Shown: one piece after another, positions 9,191-14,038 of the stretch
How the letters are laid out: each line of letters opens with the position of its first letter
Numbering within the stretch: the first letter of the stretch is position 1
Source: Dunaliella salina
Taxonomy: Eukaryota > Chlorophyta > Chlorophyceae > Chlamydomonadales > Dunaliellaceae
Assembly: GCA_002284615.2 (NCBI GenBank)
Contig: MU069990.1
Coordinates: 130,795-144,832, forward strand
Direction: 5' to 3'
Length of the DNA stretch: 14,038 bases
The notes under the pieces: model-generated
The model's input: the letters and a program-made list of their open reading frames with translations, nothing else
The model's database searches: none
Told to the model about the DNA's origin: nothing
Translations under genes and position numbers: made by a program

Positions 9191-12100
9191 TCACTTATCG
9201 TCTTCTCCTTCTTCTCCTTCTTCTTCTTCTTCTTCTTCTTTTTCTCCTTCTTCTTCTTCTTCTTCTTCTTCTTCTTCTTCTTCTTCTTCTTCTTCTTCTT
9301 CTTCTTCTTCTTCTTCTTCTTCTTCTTCTTCTTCTTCTTCTNCTTCTTCTTCTTCTTCTTCTTCTTCTTCTCCTTCTTTCCCTTCTTCTTCCTCCTCTAC
9401 TCCTTCTTCTTCTCCCTCCTCCTCCTCCTCCTCCCCCTCCTCCTCCTCCTCGTTACCGTTTTTGTATGCTTTGTTCTTCTCTGCCCATTTCTCTTTCAAC
9501 TCCCCTGGCACAACAAGGTCGCTCACAATATGAACCACGTTGCCTGCAAACTCAGTGTCCGCCTCTATCACCCAGGCCTTACACTTGCCATCATTGCTGG
9601 CGATTGCCACCTTGCCATCCCTGCATGTGCATGAGAAGACGAAAAATCATAACATCAAAAACAACAGCACAATCTACAAGCAGCATCACGACAAACAATC
9701 TTTCAGCAGCACCACATGCTGAAAGCAGAAAAGGACCAAACCAGGACGCAAGCTTGCTGCTGAAGACTCACTGTTTCACAACCGTCAGAGTCTCGTTTGC
9801 AGCAGTAGTCAGCTCGGTTTGGCCCTCAGGGATGTCCTTGGCAAAGATCTTGGTGTCAGGGATGACTACAGTGTCATGGGAGTGCCAGATCTTGGTGCAA
9901 AGGAACAAAACCAAAATGCATGCAAGCAGGGAGAAGCACATTGAAAAAAAAAAGACATGCAAAAGCGTGCACCCCAATTGCAGCATTTCCACGCTGTGTG
10001 GGTGCGGCAACACCCCAGAGCGGACAATGGTGTGCTGTGACATCGATTCCCAACATGTCAACATCTGAACGTGTTTTCTTTTTGCTTTTCTTCCCCTCTA
10101 TTTTGGAATTCGTGCCTGCATGCAGTGCTGGCTTCTCTGGCAGGCAATAAAGCACCTGCAAGTTGCTTTGCCACCCTCACAAGCATGAAAAGATGAGGAG
10201 GGACACAAGCGTCACCCACCAAGGTACTTGAGGACCTTGGTGCCAGCTTTGACCAACTTCTCGTTTGTCAGCAGCTCAGTCACATTGTCCAGCTTCAGGG
10301 CCTTGGCAAGCTTCTTGAATGACTGCAAGGGGGCAGCAGTGGTGGTTGATGATGAAGACACAGGCTTGGAATATGTCGTTTGAGCTGGAGACCACACCAA
10401 AATTTGGAAGGCTAGTCTGGTGTATGAACCCTGTTTGACGGCCACTCAAAAAGCTTTTGCGTACCTAAATAAGCATGCCATTGGGGAGGCACCAGGACTC
10501 TCTATAAGGCTACAAATTCACTGTTTGTTCATGCCCTCACCCTGTCGATGGGGGTGAAAACTGTGGCTCCAGACACGTACTCGCCGGCGTCCGTGGCGTT
10601 CCAGAATTTCTGGGCAATCTTGGTGCTCTTGAGGCTCTCATAGTAGGCCTGCAAGCAATGGGATTACCAAAGAGGCAAAAGGTGGCGGAAGCAAGTTTTA
10701 GCCCTTGCTCTTGTTGGCTGCATGAATGCACTGGCTGTCAGCTGCCATGTGCGCTGTGAATGAGTGAGGCAGAGAATCGATCAGGGGCGCAGGACACAAC
10801 CAAAAATAATGTGCCACTTCTCCTTACAGGCACGGTGTAATTGTCTGTGAAAATGGATGCAGCATTGCAGGGTACACACCTCGTAGGCATCAAAGCCCTC
10901 AGGCAGCAGCACGCTGGAAATGACATGGACCACATTGCCCTCAAACTCGATGTCAGGCTTCAGGACCTTGGCATAAGACTTCTTGCCCTTGCCCTTGAGC
11001 AGCACCTTGTCATCCCTGTGGTGCAAAAGGCATCATGTGCCGTGTCACAAACAGCCCACGCGTTTTGTCTTGTTTTGTCATACGAGGATGCATCATATTG
11101 CTTATGAAAGGGCAGCTTCAGAAGACAGATGTAAGTGGCACACGTTTGCCTCTCAGCACACATTTGTCTCCCAGCCAACGGCTGCAACATTGGACCAAAT
11201 GCTCCAACTCCTTCTGGAGGCTTCCGCCTGGTGATTCAGGAGGTCCTGGCCAGACAGAAATCCACAAACAGCCAAGCTCTGCACGCACACAAGGACCCAC
11301 TTGGTGAAGATCTTGAGGTCCTCGCCAATGGCGGTGGTCACATTCAGACCCTCTTCAGGGAGTGCCAGGGCATCCTCGGCATACAGCTTGTTGTCAGGCA
11401 CAACTGCGCAAACAGCAGGGGCAGGAGGTTAGCAGCGGAGAGTGTCATGCAACAGAGAAGGCTGGTCTTTCTGCACTCTCTTGTGCTATGGACTATGCAA
11501 AATGGAAAGTCCAATTGGCCTCACCATGGTAGCTAAGGATCTTTGCAGCTGCCTTCTGGACGTCTTCATCACCGTTCACAAGGCCCTCCACGGAATCCAG
11601 CTTCAGGATCTTGGCCAGCTTTTTGAAGGCCTGCAGGAGAAAGGAGGAGGGTCCTTGGATCTGATTCTCCAACCCCTCGTGTTTGGGTGCTTATTTCTGG
11701 TTTGAAACGCTAAGTCTGCTCAGATCCTTCAACCCTTGTTCTCTCTATGCATCAGCACGACTGCCGCCACACCTTGTCCGTGGGTGCGAAGATGGTGTAT
11801 CCTGACGTCTTCTCCGGCTCCCCTGCCTTCTCCACGGCTGCTTTCAGCCACTTTGTGGCCAGGTCCACAGAGAGATCCTCCTCCTTGTAGTCCTTGCTAG
11901 CTGCAGGAGGACGACAGCAGGCAAGCTAGAGCTTGGAGCAGGTGCATGCTTTGTTGTGTTGATGGACGATGTGATCTGCTTCTTTCCCTTGTGGCCTTGT
12001 GCTTGCTGTGAAGACTTGTAAATGAGAAACAGAGGACCCGTATGTGCACCTAGGTGGCAGGGACCTGTTGCTCCTCCAATTCCAGGGCGCAAGTGACACC

Positions 12101-12221
12101 AAATGTTCCTGCTCGCCTTCCCTTCCTCCCTTCCTTAGACCCCCCTTTTATGCAGATATCCTTACTCACCAAATGCACAAGCTAAAATTCCCAAAAAGAA
12201 TGCGGCAGGGAGGAAGCGCAT
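9191..12221 (-). CDS. secreted protein with two FAS1 domains and a poly-glutamate tail, nine exons
   Basis: Exons on -: 12221-12170, 11900-11773, 11630-11525, 11403-11301, 11015-10880, 10648-10541, 10322-10220, 9865-9772 and 9620-9191 (stop TGA 9193-9191). All introns are GT-AG, 121-354 bases, and the phases close exactly to 1260 nt, 419 residues. Residues 1-18 (MRFLPAAFFLGILACAFA) form a signal peptide with an AFA cleavage site, which is why this ATG was chosen over in-frame upstream codons. FAS1 domain 1 spans about 24-173: H1 GYTIFAPTDKAF, YH motif ILSYHVVPDNK, H2 GNVVHVISSVLLPEGF. Domain 2 spans about 176-322: H1 ATVFTPIDRSF, KYLVIPDTK (the YH His is Leu), H2 GNVVHIVSDLVVPGEL. Residues 334-419 are nearly all Glu with some Gly, ending DDK. 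FAS1 domains act outside the cell in adhesion or matrix binding. No GPI signal or membrane segment follows. The acidic tail depends on there being no further intron: a possible donor (GGTAAC) lies at the start of the repeat, near 9456. Confidence 0.9.
9201..9451. repeat. (CTT/GAA)n tract inside the last FAS1 exon
   Basis: The + strand is pyrimidine over 251 bases except for one A at 9399 and one N at 9342. The core at 9247-9371 is pure CTT, flanked by CTC/CCT variants. On the - strand it encodes the poly-Glu tail of the FAS1 protein (GAA in the core, GAG and GGA at the edges). The N inside the pure run suggests an assembly gap or collapsed length, so the copy number is unreliable. Long GAA/TTC tracts can form triplex DNA. 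Confidence 0.95.
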
Positions 12222-12281
12222 GGCTGGCACAGCCGCGACGAAGGGCTCGCTTTGTGTCACGGACTGAAATTCTACAAGCGT

Positions 12282-12293
12282 GAATATTTTAAT
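12282..12293 (-). promoter_or_regulatory. possible TATA-like element of the intact FAS1 gene
   Basis: ATTAAAATATTC on the - strand lies about 61-72 bases before the ATG at 12221, which would place a start site about 35 bases before the ATG. It is the most AT-rich word close upstream. The match to the TATA consensus is only partial. Confidence 0.3.
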
Positions 12294-12544
12294 CTCTATT
12301 TTCCTAAATTTTGAATGAAATGCTGGCCGGTCGTTCGCGGGGTCGACCAGGGAAAGGGGATTCCCATCCCGGAAGCATAAGACCCTGTAATGTTTTTTTC
12401 TTTTAAAGTGCAAGCTTTTTGATTCGAGCTTTTATGTTGGCCTTCATGTTTCAAGCCGTTCCTTTAGTTCCAAGCAGTTGTTCACACCCGGGTGGACACT
12501 CCCATTTATTGAACTACTTCATGCCTCTGACATCCCTTGGCTAG

Positions 12545-13156
12545 GTGTCAAAGAATATGTGGGCACGTCACGGTTTCCTGCATGGCTCTGCACGCATTTT
12601 TGGATTTGCTAAAGCCACAGGGCTTTCATATGGATGTGGTGTGGAACATGGCTTGTACGTATCGATATGTTACAATGCCAAACATACTTCTAACGGTGTG
12701 TCTCCTGCCCATTCCCATCACGCTTTGTGCAGCTCCTCATGGAGGACCATCAGAACTAGCCGCGTGATGCAACCCCATGAGCTTTATGTGAATAAACGCC
12801 ATGTGCACCTAGTAGAAATCAAGTTTTGTGAAGACACAAGGCCAGAGCATCAGTTGAACGCAGAAAAGCAGCAGCATGCAGACCTTTGTAAACTTATCAA
12901 CACTAAAGCTGTTACAATTCACCCTATTCTCCTGGGTGTAGGTGGAACTATTTACATTGAGCATACCCTGAAGCAATTCAAACAACTAGGATTGGATCAC
13001 CAGCGTGCCACGAAGCTTGCTCAACAACTCCATGCCCATTCTGTTCAATATGCCCACAAACTATTCACCATCCGCCGCGCTATTGGAAACAAGAATACTT
13101 CCCACAGCCAGGTTCTAGAGCCAGGTGCTTCTAGTAACCCTCCAGATCCACATTAG
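12545..13156 (+). mobile_element. 3' end of a LINE-type retroelement: C-terminal nuclease-like domain
   Basis: An open frame follows TAG 12542-12544 and ends at TAG 13154-13156. The part from about 12770 is clearly coding: VHLVEIKFCEDTRPEHQLNA, then VTIHPILLGVGGTIY, then a basic helix near KLFTIRRAIGNK and a C-terminus PPDPH. A hydrophobic strand followed by E-x-K (EIK) is the mark of PD-(D/E)XK restriction-like nucleases; I recall similar C-terminal domains in retroelement proteins of algae, but could not check. The acidic residue expected before the strand is not clear (QPHELYV), so the site may be damaged. The first 60 or so codons look unlike the rest and may be frameshifted. No reverse transcriptase region is present, so this is a 5'-truncated insertion upstream of the FAS1 promoter. 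A second copy lies at 3541-3838. Confidence 0.65.
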
Positions 13157-13290
13157 CATTTTCTTTTTCATACCTCGTGGTGGAGGGGCACACGGCTCTT
13201 TTTTGAGCCTGTGTGTCTCCTCTTCCTTAATTTATGTAGGGAGAGTTTCTCTGCCTCTGTAGTTTCTCTTTTCTAATTTTTTCTTTTCTA
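13157..13290 (+). mobile_element. 3' UTR of the retroelement
   Basis: This segment aligns with the UTR copy on - at 3541-3655 and, more weakly, with 2674-2790. It contains a hairpin at 13189-13215: CACACGGCTC pairs with GAGCC-T-GTGTG around a T6 loop, with one bulged T. The minus-strand copy keeps a weaker form of this stem. Then come the shared 20-mer at 13234-13253 and a pyrimidine-rich tail to about 13290. A structured 3' UTR is what LINE reverse transcriptases often recognise; that role is inferred here. Confidence 0.7.
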
Positions 13291-13291
13291 C

Positions 13292-13321
13292 AAGAGCAAA
13301 GTAGATACCTGCTTTGCTCTT
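13292..13321 (+). repeat. perfect 10-bp inverted repeat with 10-nt loop
   Basis: AAGAGCAAAG at 13292-13301 is complementary to CTTTGCTCTT at 13312-13321, with TAGATACCTG as the loop. It follows the pyrimidine tail of the retroelement directly. It is not seen at the end of the other two copies, so it may belong to the host sequence or to a 3' extension. Confidence 0.85.
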
Positions 13322-14038
13322 AAACTACGTGCGCGCCCTCTGGCCTGTTTCACCCTTGGACGCTCAATTTATTCTGCCCAGGAACACTTGATTTAATCTG
13401 CCCAGGAATACTTGCTTACAGGGTTGGGTCGTAAGCGAAACACATATGAACGCGTACGGCTCAAATTGGCAAAAACACGCGCACGGCTCAGAGGCCTGTT
13501 TTGAGAACGTGAGAAATATGTGGGTGGGGCAGCGCCAAGCCATGGTGGCACAGCTTGCATTCATTCTTAAGCCCTGTCCGCCTCCAGGAGTGAACTGTGT
13601 GACAAAATCCCATTCAGGACCTCTCTCTGCATGTTCAAATGTGTTGATGGGAGGGAGGTTGCGTGGGAGGTGGTTGGGGGGTTGGTTAAGACGGGATGTA
13701 CGCGTACTTTACGAGTTCGAACGCTTGCAGCACCTCCCAAACCTGCGTATGACCCATTCCTGCTTGCTTAATTTTCCCAGGAATACTCTATTTTGCCTGT
13801 GAAAACTCGATCATTTTATTTTGCCCAGGACCACTTGCTTTGCTGGCCCAGGAACTCTCATTTCATTTGGCCCAAGAGCAAATGGTTTGTTTTGCCCAGG
13901 AACACTTTGTTTGCTTTGCCCGTACATGCTGTGTTGCATTTCACCCTTTGAGTAGGACTGTCTCAGATACCGAGGTTTATGTTCCTTTTGTGATCAAGTG
14001 CCTGCTTCACACGTGTCTGTGCATTTTATTCCTCGCAG
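13322..14038. other. right end: no gene recognised besides the minisatellite
   Basis: No coding segment is supported. A G-rich run lies at 13649-13681. The window ends in a pyrimidine-rich CCTCGCAG, which would fit a splice acceptor on +, but without the following sequence this cannot be judged. Confidence 0.4.
13373..13935 (+). repeat. dispersed 24-bp minisatellite (TTTGCCCAGGAACACTTG)
   Basis: The core CCCAGGA(A/C) occurs at 13377, 13401, 13776, 13824, 13847 and 13895, with variants at 13796 (CCTGTGAA), 13871 (CCCAAG) and 13919 (CCCGTA). Spacing is 23-24 bases between neighbours in each cluster, apart from the two intervals around the 13796 variant. There are two clusters, 13373-13415 and 13765-13935, each bordered on its outer side by TTTCACCCTT. 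The 350 bases between them hold no copy. Confidence 0.85.

Noticed and set aside
9182..9634. 150-codon open frame on + made mostly of Phe.
   Set aside because: It is the antisense of the GAA tract and of the last FAS1 exon.
12222..12413. N-terminal extension of the FAS1 frame to an upstream ATG at 12413.
   Set aside because: It would bury the clear signal peptide starting at 12221, and the added residues look like untranslated sequence.
13700..13725. GAGTTCGAACGC resembles a tRNA T-loop.
   Set aside because: No matching T-stem, acceptor stem or D-arm was found at the right distances.
1..14038. CRISPR array, bacterial operons, or integrase-type islands.
   Set aside because: Spliced genes and retroelement tails mark the window as eukaryotic; no direct-repeat and spacer pattern fits CRISPR.

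Overview
The window reads as nuclear DNA of a eukaryote, most likely a chlorophycean green alga. The evidence is split genes with GT-AG introns of about 0.1-1.3 kb, mid-range GC, long pyrimidine microsatellites, secreted fasciclin (FAS1) proteins, and a LINE-type retroelement of a kind I associate with algae. A Dunaliella-like genome would fit, but that is inference; no marker gene is present.

Layout, left to right. Positions 1-101 are a (TTTC)n microsatellite. Positions 231-2961 (+) hold the 3' part of a FAS1-domain gene: five exons, with the 5' end outside the window. Its last intron (1528-2801) is unusual. It contains three copies of an 18-bp repeat, a roughly 650-bp stretch tiled with short near-perfect hairpins (about 1959-2619), and a retroelement 3' tail (about 2674-2790) whose pyrimidine run lies just before the last exon. 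Positions 3541-3838 (-) hold a truncated retroelement copy. From 3839 to 7280 I recognise no gene, only a GT run, a 35-bp minisatellite, a TATA-like site and one weak open frame. Positions 7281-7830 (-) hold a decayed FAS1 pseudogene. Positions 9191-12221 (-) hold the complete central gene: nine exons, a predicted 419-residue secreted protein with two FAS1 domains and a glutamate-rich C-terminal tail encoded by a (GAA)n tract. Positions 12545-13320 (+) hold the 3' end of a retroelement: a nuclease-like C-terminal domain, then a 3' UTR with hairpins. The right end carries a 24-bp minisatellite (13373-13935).

The window is therefore a small FAS1 locus: a partial gene on +, and a pseudogene plus an intact gene on -. 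It has been expanded by domain and segmental duplication and invaded by at least three copies of one retroelement family. FAS1 proteins are usually extracellular or surface adhesion and matrix proteins, for example Algal-CAM in Volvox; this role is inferred for these genes from the family. The most unusual structure is the hairpin-tiled segment in the last intron of the first gene.
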